From an uncultured Paraprevotella sp. (GTDB taxonomy: Bacteria; Bacteroidota; Bacteroidia; Bacteroidales; Bacteroidaceae): a stretch of 64,000 nt of DNA. The translations under genes were made by a program, and so were the position numbers. The notes beneath the pieces are model-generated. The model worked only from the letters and a program-made list of their open reading frames with translations. It searched no databases and was not told where the DNA came from. The stretch covers positions 23,755 through 87,754 of the forward strand of contig CALUIS010000013.1 of assembly GCA_944320765.1 (NCBI GenBank). The letters run 5' to 3'. Positions 1 through 7,080 of this stretch are shown piece after piece; position 1 is the stretch's first letter; each line of letters starts with the position of its first letter.

Positions 1-2
1 GG

Positions 3-449
3 TTGACTTCCTTTGTCCCTTATGCTTTATGGGAGACGTTGAGGGATGACCTGACGCTTTATTTTTCCCACGTGTTGGACGGTGGTTACCGTGGCCCTTT
101 CGGGGTGGACATGATGTTGTGTCGGAGGGAAGGACATGAAACCTTGTTCCTTCATCCTTGTGTGGAGGTGAATCTCCGACGTACGATGGGACATGTGGCC
201 GCCAGTCTGGCGCGTTTCCTTGCTCCGGGAATAGAAGCTCGTTTCGGCATTGATTATTGTGCGGAGGAGGGGAACTTGTTGGCCGACCAGGAACGGAAGA
301 TGCGGGAGAGGCCTTGGCGGATGACGGAAGGCAAGCTGTCAGCCGGCTATCTGCCGCTGACGCCTGTTATTCCTTCTTCGTGTTACCGTGCGGCTTTGTG
401 GGTGGTACCGTCATCTCCGGCTAAGGCTCTACCTTCTCCGGTAGGGTGA
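3..449 (+). CDS. ATP-grasp-like protein, C-terminal fragment (5' end outside window)
   Basis: The frame is open to the left edge. A TTG at base 3 is the first possible start, but the gene most likely begins outside the window. The visible 148 residues include 'FGVDMMLCRR' and 'HPCVEVNLRRTMGHV', which look like the metal/ATP-binding end of an ATP-grasp fold (Asp-Met pair, then E-x-N-x-R). I recall such sequences from uncharacterised Bacteroides proteins, so this is family resemblance rather than a functional call. Substrate is unknown. The 3' end overlaps the convergent histidine phosphatase gene by 29 bases. The last 20 or so residues lie in that overlap and are proline- and serine-rich, so the stop may have drifted into the neighbour. 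Confidence 0.6.
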   Translation: MTSFVPYALWETLRDDLTLYFSHVLDGGYRGPFGVDMMLCRREGHETLFLHPCVEVNLRRTMGHVAASLARFLAPGIEARFGIDYCAEEGNLLADQERKMRERPWRMTEGKLSAGYLPLTPVIPSSCYRAALWVVPSSPAKALPSPVG

Positions 450-1710
450 TACGTTTTACCGTATCCATCCAATATTGGCGCACATCTGTCCAATGGTAGA
501 ATGGAGCCACATTAGTTTTGACCGGCAAAGTGGCCGGGCGTTCGTTCAGGAGTGGGAGTACCAGAATATCCTTGTTTTCGGTCTTGCGGTAGAAAATCAG
601 TTGGACATTACCGCACATGGGGATGAGGCGGTAGGTACGGTAAGTATCAGCAATACGTTGCCAGTCCGTGGTGGCCGTCTGGAGACGGTTCATTCCCATC
701 AGGGTGGCCAACGGCGCCAGATTGGTATCGTGCCCATATCGGAGGGTGACATTGTTCCGACCCGAGGCGATGACCGTGTCGGCTGTGGTGACGAAGTTTT
801 CCAGCAGGTTGCGTTCCAAGGTGTACATACAACCGTCGCTCAGCGGTGAGGCGCCTTTTTCGTAATACCATTCGAAGTTGTTGCGTTGCCACAAGTTATA
901 ACGTTCCTCGTCGGTGAAGAGAAAACTCAGATCCGGTTGGCCGTAGCTGCTTTGGCTGATGCCATGCAGCTCGAACAGGTCTGCCATCAGTCCGGCAGGG
1001 TCGCTGATATGGTCGGTCACGTAAGCCGAATCGTTGAACAACTGGTTCATCAGTCTTTCCGGATGGATGTATATGCTGTCTGCCGCATGGTAGACCGAAT
1101 CGATGTTCTCCAGATGCATGGCCTCGAACAGCGGGTTCTTGTATTTGATGTAGTAAGCATCGTGTTCGCTGGTTTCTGTCGTGATGTTCAACTGGGGATT
1201 CAGTCCTTTCAGTTCCACACAAGCGGCTGCCATGGAGAGGAATGCGCGGGTCTTATAGGTTGAGCGGGCGTCCACATGCGTGCCATTGGTGAACACTTCC
1301 GGATAATGGCTCACCATGCGGCGTACCAGTCCGCGGTGTTGTTCTGCTCCTTTGGGGGTCAGTTCTCCGTATCGGCCTTCTGCCTCTTGTCGCAGTCCGG
1401 CCACCACTTTCAGGGCGCGTTTGCCATCGGGTGTAAGCACGTCCGCTTCATCGGCCTCCAACAGGATGTTCAAAGACTTGTCATATTTCTTTTGTTTGGT
1501 CAGGTAGCGTGAGCCGTGTCGTGCGAAGGCGGAGATATAAAAAGGCTGATAACCTTTGGGGGCTTGGACGGGAGTGTATTCCGGTGCCTCGTATGCGTAG
1601 TACTTCCCGGCGGCCAAGGCCGGATGGGCTTGGATTTCCTCCCTTGCACTTTGTGCGGTGGTGGTCAAGGCCATTACGGCACAAGAAAGGAATGTGATAA
1701 TTCTTCTCAT
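421..1710 (-). CDS. Secreted histidine-type acid phosphatase (branch 2, phytase/MINPP-like)
   Basis: 429 residues with an N-terminal signal peptide (cleavage probably after TTTAQS). The phosphohistidine motif RHGSRYLT is at residues 64-71 (nucleophile His65), and the proton-donor motif GHDTN is near the C terminus (His327-Asp328). Together they define the branch-2 histidine phosphatase family, which removes phosphate from inositol phosphates, sugar phosphates or similar small esters in the periplasm or at the surface. The donor is HD, as in bacterial phytases and glucose-1-phosphatases, rather than the HAE of MINPP enzymes, so I do not name phytate as the substrate. It stands alone on the minus strand, with a TAACTTTG -7 box 29 bases upstream of the ATG. 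Confidence 0.85.
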   Translation of the reverse strand: MRRIITFLSCAVMALTTTAQSAREEIQAHPALAAGKYYAYEAPEYTPVQAPKGYQPFYISAFARHGSRYLTKQKKYDKSLNILLEADEADVLTPDGKRALKVVAGLRQEAEGRYGELTPKGAEQHRGLVRRMVSHYPEVFTNGTHVDARSTYKTRAFLSMAAACVELKGLNPQLNITTETSEHDAYYIKYKNPLFEAMHLENIDSVYHAADSIYIHPERLMNQLFNDSAYVTDHISDPAGLMADLFELHGISQSSYGQPDLSFLFTDEERYNLWQRNNFEWYYEKGASPLSDGCMYTLERNLLENFVTTADTVIASGRNNVTLRYGHDTNLAPLATLMGMNRLQTATTDWQRIADTYRTYRLIPMCGNVQLIFYRKTENKDILVLPLLNERPATLPVKTNVAPFYHWTDVRQYWMDTVKRITLPEKVEP

Positions 1711-1738
1711 GATGAAATACGTGTTACGTTTGACGGAG

Positions 1739-1746
1739 CAAAGTTA
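1739..1746 (-). promoter_or_regulatory. Bacteroidetes -7 box (TAACTTTG) upstream of the histidine phosphatase
   Basis: Read on the minus strand the site is TAACTTTG, matching the TAnnTTTG consensus. No TTTG lies 19-21 bases further upstream, so only the -7 half is supported. Confidence 0.5.
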
Positions 1747-1886
1747 GAATTTTGTGGCTGATGGTGATGCGTTCCGGCTGATGATAATGCATCGGTTTTG
1801 AATAATGTAACGGATTTGTAGTAAAGTCGAAACGTTGTTACGGCAGATTGCAGCCCAAAGTACGGAGGTATCCGTTTGAGACCGGT

Positions 1887-2375
1887 TCATCTTTTCTGAT
1901 AGGCGATTCGTGGGCTTTCCCGAGTGTAGATAATGCCGCACTTCTGGAAACCGTTGTCTTCCAATAATTTTTGCATGATGAGATTGTCGGCGTGAGTGTC
2001 TGCTCTCAGATTGTTGTGCCGGGCAAAGCACCAGGCGATGCACTGTCGGGCCACACCTTTCACTCTTCCGTTGGAGGCCAGCCGATGGATGACCCCGTAG
2101 CGGGTCTGGTCCAACCAAGCTCCTTCAATATGGGTGTAGGTGGGATCTTCACCGACAGAGAAACAGAAAGTGCCCGCCACTTCGCCGTCCGGTCCTTCAC
2201 AGACGAAACAATGTCCTTGGCTGATTTCATGTAAAATCAGCTCTGCCGAGGGGTAGCCGTCTTCCCATTGATGGGGATTCCCCTGTTCCCGCATGAAAGC
2301 TTTGGCATGGGCGAAGATGCTCATCAGCACGTCCAAGTCTTCCGGGCGGGCTGCTCTGATACGAAGTTCATTCAT
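1887..2375 (-). CDS. GNAT family N-acetyltransferase
   Basis: About 162 residues from MNELRIRAA. The order is that of a GNAT fold: an N-terminal strand, the acceptor loop (HAKAFMREQGNPHQWEDGYPS), central strands ending in 'GAWLDQTRYGVIHRLA', a region around 'KGVARQCIAWCF' in the acetyl-CoA-binding position, and the closing 'HADNLIMQKLLEDNGFQKCGI'. It should move an acetyl group from acetyl-CoA to an amine; the acceptor is unknown. Two in-frame ATGs exist (2384 and 2375). GGAGG lies only two bases before the first and eleven before the second, so I take 2375, which overlaps the stop of the upstream gene (ATGAATGA) and suggests coupled translation. Third gene of the 4537-1887 operon. Confidence 0.8.
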   Translation of the reverse strand: MNELRIRAARPEDLDVLMSIFAHAKAFMREQGNPHQWEDGYPSAELILHEISQGHCFVCEGPDGEVAGTFCFSVGEDPTYTHIEGAWLDQTRYGVIHRLASNGRVKGVARQCIAWCFARHNNLRADTHADNLIMQKLLEDNGFQKCGIIYTRESPRIAYQKR

Positions 2376-2802
2376 GGCGGTCATCCCCTCCTTTCTCCCG
2401 TCCCACGGGCTGGTCGAAGCGTGCGCCGCAGTCCCGGCACACGTATTCCCAGTGCGCCGTGCCCGGAGGGGCCATGGCCAGCAGGCTGAGTGCGGCGGCG
2501 GCATAAGCTCTCAGGCGGTGTCCTTTTTTGAGGGTGAATCTGATGTTTGGGGAATGGCAGCAGGGACAGTATTTCAGCTGTTCCGGTATCATCTGGTTCC
2601 GTTCGAGGAGGGCCATGGCCCGTTCGTAGTCGTCCTCATAGACGAGGATGTCCACGCCCGTGATGGTCGGAGTAAGTCCGCGCAGGACGTTGGACGCGTT
2701 CTCGTTGTGCAGCACGGAGGCGATGCCTTCGTTCTCCAATGCCCCTTGTATGACGTGGGCCTTGAAGGGGTCTTCGCAGGTGATGAGTCTGACGGTTCTC
2801 AT
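2368..2802 (-). CDS. DUF2007 protein with C-terminal zinc ribbon
   Basis: 144 residues from MRTVRLITC. The first 70 residues ('DPFKAHVIQGALENEGI...NENASN...GVDILVYEDDYERAMALL') match the DUF2007 pattern, a small ferredoxin-like domain called a putative signal-transducing protein. The rest holds two Cys pairs (CPCC and CRDC) separated by a hydrophobic stretch (AYAAAALSLLAMAPPG) that could be a single membrane segment or a buried hairpin; the Cys pairs suggest a zinc ribbon. The start is 13 bases after the glycosidase stop and the end overlaps the GNAT start, so it is the middle gene of an operon. Biological role unknown. Confidence 0.75.
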   Translation of the reverse strand: MRTVRLITCEDPFKAHVIQGALENEGIASVLHNENASNVLRGLTPTITGVDILVYEDDYERAMALLERNQMIPEQLKYCPCCHSPNIRFTLKKGHRLRAYAAAALSLLAMAPPGTAHWEYVCRDCGARFDQPVGREKGGDDRHE

Positions 2803-2815
2803 AAGCGGGTCGGTT

Positions 2816-4537
2816 TTATCGGATAAAGAAGCCAATGGGGACGGAACGCCCCTTCTTCCCCAGCGTCCGCACCTGGTAGATGCCTCGTGGCAGGGAGGCG
2901 ATGTCGAGCCGGCGGCTGTAGGGGGCCGTGCGGACGATGCGCCCGAACAGGTCCACGACGGCCACATAGGGCGCGTCGTCTTGTGCGGGAAGGGGGAGCG
3001 TGGCGGAGTCGTGCGGCAGGAAGCCTTGCGGTGTTTCCGAGTTCCTGAAGATGCCGGTGGCCAGCTGCGCGGGTGCGCTTTCCCGTCCGTAGCGGTCCAT
3101 GGCCGTGACCGCGAAGCACACGTTGTGCAAGGCGCAGAACACGCCGTTTATGGGCAGGCTGCAGGAGTCCAGGCTGGCGGCTATCAGGTTCCGTCCCGAA
3201 GAGATGTCCACAGGACAGGTCTGTGAGGCATAGACGTTGTACCGCATTCCGGCGTCGTGCGGCACGGAGTCCCACCGGAGCGTGTAGCGCGATGCCTCGT
3301 GGCATTCCCGCAGGTTTCCGGGCGCGGCGGGGGGCTGTCCGTCCGGGTGGGGGCATTCGGCGGGAAGGGCCGGCCCGGGGTAGTACACGTCCTTCAGGAA
3401 GTCGGCGAGTCCTTTGTGGTTGTCGTCCAGATAGGCGTAGCGGAAGTAAGCCTGCCCGCCCAGCCCCAGGGTGCGGATGAAGGACAGCTCGCGAGTGATG
3501 TCTTCCAGCGGCCAGTCCTTCTCTTTCGGGCTGAGGAAGTAGATGCCCAGTCCCGGCACCACGGGCCGTCCGTTGTCGTTCTCCTTCCAGTCGATGGCGA
3601 AGGGGTAGAAATGGTTGTCGCGGAAGTACATCATGGGGAACAGCATGTCCTGTATGCCTTCGCGCAGCCAGCCTTGCGCGTCCTGGTGGACGGCGGAGTA
3701 GGCGTTCCACCCGTAAGAAGAGTAGCGGCTGAGGTCGCCGGATTTTCCGATGGGGGACGAGCTGACCTTGACCCAGGGCTTGACCGCCTTGACCGCTTGG
3801 TACACCTCCCGCACGCAGCGGGTCATGTTGTCCCGCCTCCATCCGGCCTTGTCGCGTTTCTGCCCGTATTTCCGGTACGAGGCGCGGTCGTTGAACTTCG
3901 CGGCGTTCTCCGGATAGCGGATATAGTCGAGGTGGATGCCGTCCACGTCGTAGTTCTGTGCGATTTCGCGGCAGAGGGATGCCAGGTAGGCGGCTGTCCC
4001 CGGCTGTCCCGGGTCCAGGTACCAGCTGTCGCCGTGGCGGACGCAAAGCTCCGGATGGGTCTTCAGCACGGACCGCGGCCCCATGTGCCGGGCGGCTGCG
4101 GTCTTGAAACAGGGGATGGCCACCATCCACGCGTGCAGTTCCATTCCCCTCCGGTGGCATTCGTCGATGGCGAAGGCCAGCGGGTCATAGCCCGGCGCGC
4201 GTCCCGGGACGCCCGTCAGGCAACCGTCCCATGGTTCGATGGCCGAGGGGTAGATGACGCTGCCGCGCACGCGGGTCTGCAGCAGGACGGTGTTGATGCG
4301 CAGTTCCTGCAGGCGGTCCAGGATGTGGCGCAGCTCTTCCTTTTGTGCCTCGATGCCGGCGGGGGAGGCCGCTTTGGCCTTGGGCCAGTCCAGGCTGCTG
4401 TAGGTCGTGAGCCACACGGCCCGTGTCTCCCGTTTGGGAGGTTCGGTCAGGCCGGCTGTTTGGGCGGACGCATGGGTCAGGCTGTTTGCTACACCTATTA
4501 TAATATATAGGGCGAAGGCGGACCATAGCCTTTTCAT
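2816..4537 (-). CDS. Secreted glycosyl hydrolase-like protein (GHL10/DUF187)
   Basis: 573 residues. Signal peptide (cleavage near THASAQ), then the GHL10 (DUF187) barrel from about residue 37 to 400 with 'RAVWLTTYSSLDWP', 'INTVLLQTRVRGSVIYPS', 'RGMELHAWM' and 'DVDGIHLDYIRYP', the last carrying an Asp likely to lie in the active site. A fibronectin-III-like segment (about 420-500) follows, and a final 60 residues ending in 'SLPRGIYQVRTLGKKG' resemble a Bacteroidetes C-terminal sorting or anchoring tail. The family is linked to glycan or peptidoglycan-glycan turnover in Gram-negatives, but substrates are mostly unproven. First gene of an operon with DUF2007 and GNAT proteins; a good promoter precedes it. 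Confidence 0.85.
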   Translation of the reverse strand: MKRLWSAFALYIIIGVANSLTHASAQTAGLTEPPKRETRAVWLTTYSSLDWPKAKAASPAGIEAQKEELRHILDRLQELRINTVLLQTRVRGSVIYPSAIEPWDGCLTGVPGRAPGYDPLAFAIDECHRRGMELHAWMVAIPCFKTAAARHMGPRSVLKTHPELCVRHGDSWYLDPGQPGTAAYLASLCREIAQNYDVDGIHLDYIRYPENAAKFNDRASYRKYGQKRDKAGWRRDNMTRCVREVYQAVKAVKPWVKVSSSPIGKSGDLSRYSSYGWNAYSAVHQDAQGWLREGIQDMLFPMMYFRDNHFYPFAIDWKENDNGRPVVPGLGIYFLSPKEKDWPLEDITRELSFIRTLGLGGQAYFRYAYLDDNHKGLADFLKDVYYPGPALPAECPHPDGQPPAAPGNLRECHEASRYTLRWDSVPHDAGMRYNVYASQTCPVDISSGRNLIAASLDSCSLPINGVFCALHNVCFAVTAMDRYGRESAPAQLATGIFRNSETPQGFLPHDSATLPLPAQDDAPYVAVVDLFGRIVRTAPYSRRLDIASLPRGIYQVRTLGKKGRSVPIGFFIR

Positions 4538-4563
4538 AGGGCATATTCTGTTTGGTTGTCTTG

Positions 4564-4595
4564 CAAAGTTAAGCTTTTCGGGCTATAAAATGAAA
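4564..4595 (-). promoter_or_regulatory. Bacteroidetes promoter for the GHL10 operon
   Basis: On the minus strand: TTTC, 20 bases, TAACTTTG, ending 26 bases before the GHL10 ATG. The -7 box is a full match and the -33 box has one change from TTTG. Confidence 0.6.
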
Positions 4596-4634
4596 GTTTC
4601 GGGGATAAATGCGGCGGTTTACGATACAATTTAT

Positions 4635-4642
4635 TATTTTTG
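4635..4642 (+). promoter_or_regulatory. -7 box (TATTTTTG) for cstA
   Basis: TAnnTTTG match 24 bases before the ATG at 4667. It lies back-to-back with the promoter of the divergent GHL10 operon. No clear -33 box. Confidence 0.45.
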
Positions 4643-4666
4643 CGTGATTTTAATAATCCGTTTGAT

Positions 4667-6109
4667 ATGATTACATTTTGCGTTGCGTTGTTGCTGCTGG
4701 TGCTGGGGTACGTGGTGTATGGCGCGGTGGTCGAGAGGATTTTCGGTGCCGACCCTTCCCGCAAGACCCCTTGCTACACGATGGCCGACGGAGTGGACTA
4801 CACTCCGATGCCGACTTGGAAGGTCTTTCTCATCCAGTTCCTGAACATCGCCGGGACGGGACCCATCTTCGGTGCCATCCTGGGCATCCTTTACGGGCCG
4901 TCGGCTTACTTGTGGATCGTGCTGGGCTGCATCTTCGGCGGTGCGGTGCACGACTACCTTTCGGGCATGATTTCCCTGCGGAAGAACGGGGCGAGCCTGC
5001 CCGAGCTGGTGGGGGACGAGCTGGGACGCGGCATCCGTCTGGTGATGCGCGTCTTCTCGCTGGTGCTGATGGTGTTGGTGGGCACGGTGTTCGTCACCAC
5101 ACCGGCCGGCCTGCTGGCCTCCCTCACGGAGGGCTGGGGCGTGTGGGGCAGCCAGATGTTCTGGAGCGTCGTGATTTTCGTGTACTACATCCTGGCCACG
5201 CTGTTGCCCATCGACGCGCTCATCGGGCGCATCTATCCCATCTTCGGTTTCGCCCTGCTGTTCATGGCGGTGGGCGTGATGTGGGGCATTTTCACCCAGG
5301 ACGGCTGGATGCCGGAAATCACGTCTGCTTTCGAGAACCACCATCCCAACAAGGAACTGTCCGTCTTCCCCATGTTGTTCATCACCATTGCCTGCGGGGC
5401 CATCAGCGGTTTCCATGCCACGCAGAGCCCGATGATGGCGCGTTGCATGAAGAACGAGAGGCTGGGCCGGAGGGTCTTCTACGGGGCGATGATTACGGAG
5501 GGCGTGGTGGCCTTGATTTGGGCGGCCGCGGCCATCAAGTTCGCCGGGAGCTACGAGGCGTTGGCCAGGCTGATGGCGCCGGACGGCAATTCCAACCCCG
5601 CCATCGTGGTGAACGCCATCTGCCAGAACTGGATGGGCGCGTTCGGGGCGGTGCTGGCCATCCTCGGCGTGGTGGCGGCCCCGGTCACCTCGGGCGACAC
5701 GGCTTTCCGCAGCGCCCGTCTGATCACGGCCGACTTCCTGCACTACAAGCAAAGCACCGTCTGGCGCCGTCTGGCCGTCTCCCTGCCGCTTTTTGTCATC
5801 GCCGCAGTGTTAATGAATATCAACTTCGACATATTGTGGCGGTATTTTGCGTGGTTTAACCAGACTTTGTCTATCTTTACGCTCTGGGCGGTCACGGTAT
5901 GGCTGGCGCGCAAGCGGAAGAACTTCTATATCTCGCTGTTCCCGGCCTTGTTCATGACGGCGGTCTGCACCAGTTATATCCTGGTGGCGCCCGAAGGCTT
6001 CAGCCTGCCCCATGCGCCGAGCTGCGCGGCGGGAGTCGTGGTGTCGGCCCTGCTGCTGGCCTTGTTCGTCCGGTGGCACGTGCGGATGAGGAAGGCCTTG
6101 GCGGAGTGA
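4667..6109 (+). CDS. cstA: CstA family transporter (carbon starvation protein)
   Basis: 480 residues from the ATG at 4667; an in-frame TTG at 4640 is a worse start because it overlaps the -7 box. A polytopic inner-membrane protein with the CstA signature 'FLNIAGTGPIFGAILGILYG' followed by 'FGGAVHDYLSGMISLRKNGASLPELVG'. CstA proteins import peptides and/or pyruvate under nutrient limitation. At 480 residues it is the short form common in Bacteroidetes, shorter than the roughly 700-residue E. coli CstA. Single-gene unit divergent from the GHL10 operon. The transported substrate cannot be read from sequence. Confidence 0.9.
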   Translation: MITFCVALLLLVLGYVVYGAVVERIFGADPSRKTPCYTMADGVDYTPMPTWKVFLIQFLNIAGTGPIFGAILGILYGPSAYLWIVLGCIFGGAVHDYLSGMISLRKNGASLPELVGDELGRGIRLVMRVFSLVLMVLVGTVFVTTPAGLLASLTEGWGVWGSQMFWSVVIFVYYILATLLPIDALIGRIYPIFGFALLFMAVGVMWGIFTQDGWMPEITSAFENHHPNKELSVFPMLFITIACGAISGFHATQSPMMARCMKNERLGRRVFYGAMITEGVVALIWAAAAIKFAGSYEALARLMAPDGNSNPAIVVNAICQNWMGAFGAVLAILGVVAAPVTSGDTAFRSARLITADFLHYKQSTVWRRLAVSLPLFVIAAVLMNINFDILWRYFAWFNQTLSIFTLWAVTVWLARKRKNFYISLFPALFMTAVCTSYILVAPEGFSLPHAPSCAAGVVVSALLLALFVRWHVRMRKALAE

Positions 6110-6155
6110 CGGAATACGAATATTAATATTAATCAAAGATAAGAGTGTTGCATAT

Positions 6156-6632
6156 ATGAAGAAAATCATGCTTTCTTTGCTGCTGCTGATGGCGGCAGTG
6201 AGTGCGAACGCACAGTTTGAGAAGGGAACCACGTATGTTTCGGCTTCGACCACCGGCCTGGGGCTTTCCTATAGTTCGAGCGAGAAGTTCAACTTCGGCA
6301 TGGAGTTCAACGGCGGTTACTTCCTGCAGAAGGCCTGGATGCTCTACGGGACCTTAGGCTACGACCACACGCGCTACACCGACCATTTCCAAATCGGGGC
6401 GGGAGGCCGTTACTATTTCACGCAGAACGGGGTCTACATGGGCATCGGCCTGCAATACGAACACGCCACGAAGAGCATCAACAACGTGCAGCTTTGTCCC
6501 GAGGTGGGCTATGCCTTCTTCGTGAACCATTTCATCACGATTGAGCCGGCGGTGTACTACCACATGAGCCTGAACGACTTCTCGGACGGCAGCAAGGTGG
6601 GCCTCAAGATAGGCCTGGGCTTCTACTTCTGA
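6156..6632 (+). CDS. Small outer-membrane beta-barrel protein
   Basis: 158 residues: signal peptide cut after VSANAQ, then alternating aromatic/hydrophobic strands (GTTYVSASTTGLGLSY, NFGMEFNGGYFL, QIGAGGRYYFT, GVYMGIGLQYEHA) and a terminal 'KIGLGFYF' with the C-terminal Phe typical of outer-membrane barrels. Length fits an eight-stranded OmpX/OmpW-like barrel. It starts 46 bases after cstA on the same strand and could be co-transcribed with it. No specific function can be assigned. Confidence 0.75.
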   Translation: MKKIMLSLLLLMAAVSANAQFEKGTTYVSASTTGLGLSYSSSEKFNFGMEFNGGYFLQKAWMLYGTLGYDHTRYTDHFQIGAGGRYYFTQNGVYMGIGLQYEHATKSINNVQLCPEVGYAFFVNHFITIEPAVYYHMSLNDFSDGSKVGLKIGLGFYF

Positions 6633-7080
6633 TGAGGCGGGAGCGGGGGCGTTTTGACGCCCGCAGGGCTGCTCCGCCTGAAAGGGGAGCTGTCGCGGAG
6701 CGACTGAGGGGTTTCACATCAACGGGGCATACTTTCAGCGTGTGCATTCGTGGGCGTGAGACCCCTCAGGCCTTTCAGGCCAGCCCCCCTTTCAGGCGGG
6801 GCAGTTGCTTCTTGCCGGTTTTGCCCCATCCAGGTATGCCTTTCAGGCGGGGTGGTCTTCCTCGCGGCTTCCTCCTTTCCCCGCAGTTTCCTTCCCCTCC
6901 TTTTTCCGGGCTTCTTTTCCTTGCGCTTCTTTGTTCTGCTGCGCTTTTTTTGTCCGTCATTTGCGGCTTTAAGTTTTTTTAAGGAAAAAAGTCGGGCTTT
7001 CTTTGTGCATTTCGGGGGGCTTGTTCGTAATAGTACATAGAAAGGGGGAAATAATTCAATAACCTAAAAACTAAAAACAA
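6633..7080. other. Intergenic region with structured repeat A
   Basis: 448 bases without a supported gene. The first part is repeat A copy 1 (6669-6804), followed by an extra half arm at 6839-6852 that repeats the sequence at 6788-6801 (CCTTTCAGGCGGGG). A weak promoter candidate, TTTG at 6949 then TAAGTTTT at 6970 with 17 bases between, could serve the large downstream gene; it deviates from consensus at the -7 box. Open frames here run through the repeat and are not coding-like. Confidence 0.6.
6669..6804 (+). repeat. Structured palindromic repeat, family A, copy 1
   Basis: About 136 bases that fold on themselves. Outer stem CCGCCTGAAAGGGG (6674-6687) pairs with the CCCCTTTCAGGCGG arm ending at 6799. 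Left side hairpin GTCGC-gga-GCGAC (6692-6704). Inner stem TGAGGGGTTTCAC with GTGAGACCCCTCA. Right side hairpin GGCCT-ttc-AGGCC (6769-6781). Apical stem GCATAC with GTGTGC. A second copy in the opposite orientation is at 59946-60075; the right-hand 77 bases match it at about nine in ten positions by eye. No gene for its mobility is nearby. Confidence 0.85.

Noticed and set aside
6750..7040. Open frames between the small OMP gene and the 7081 gene
   Set aside because: They run through repeat A and low-complexity C/T-rich DNA; products are Phe/Leu/Arg-rich without domain features.
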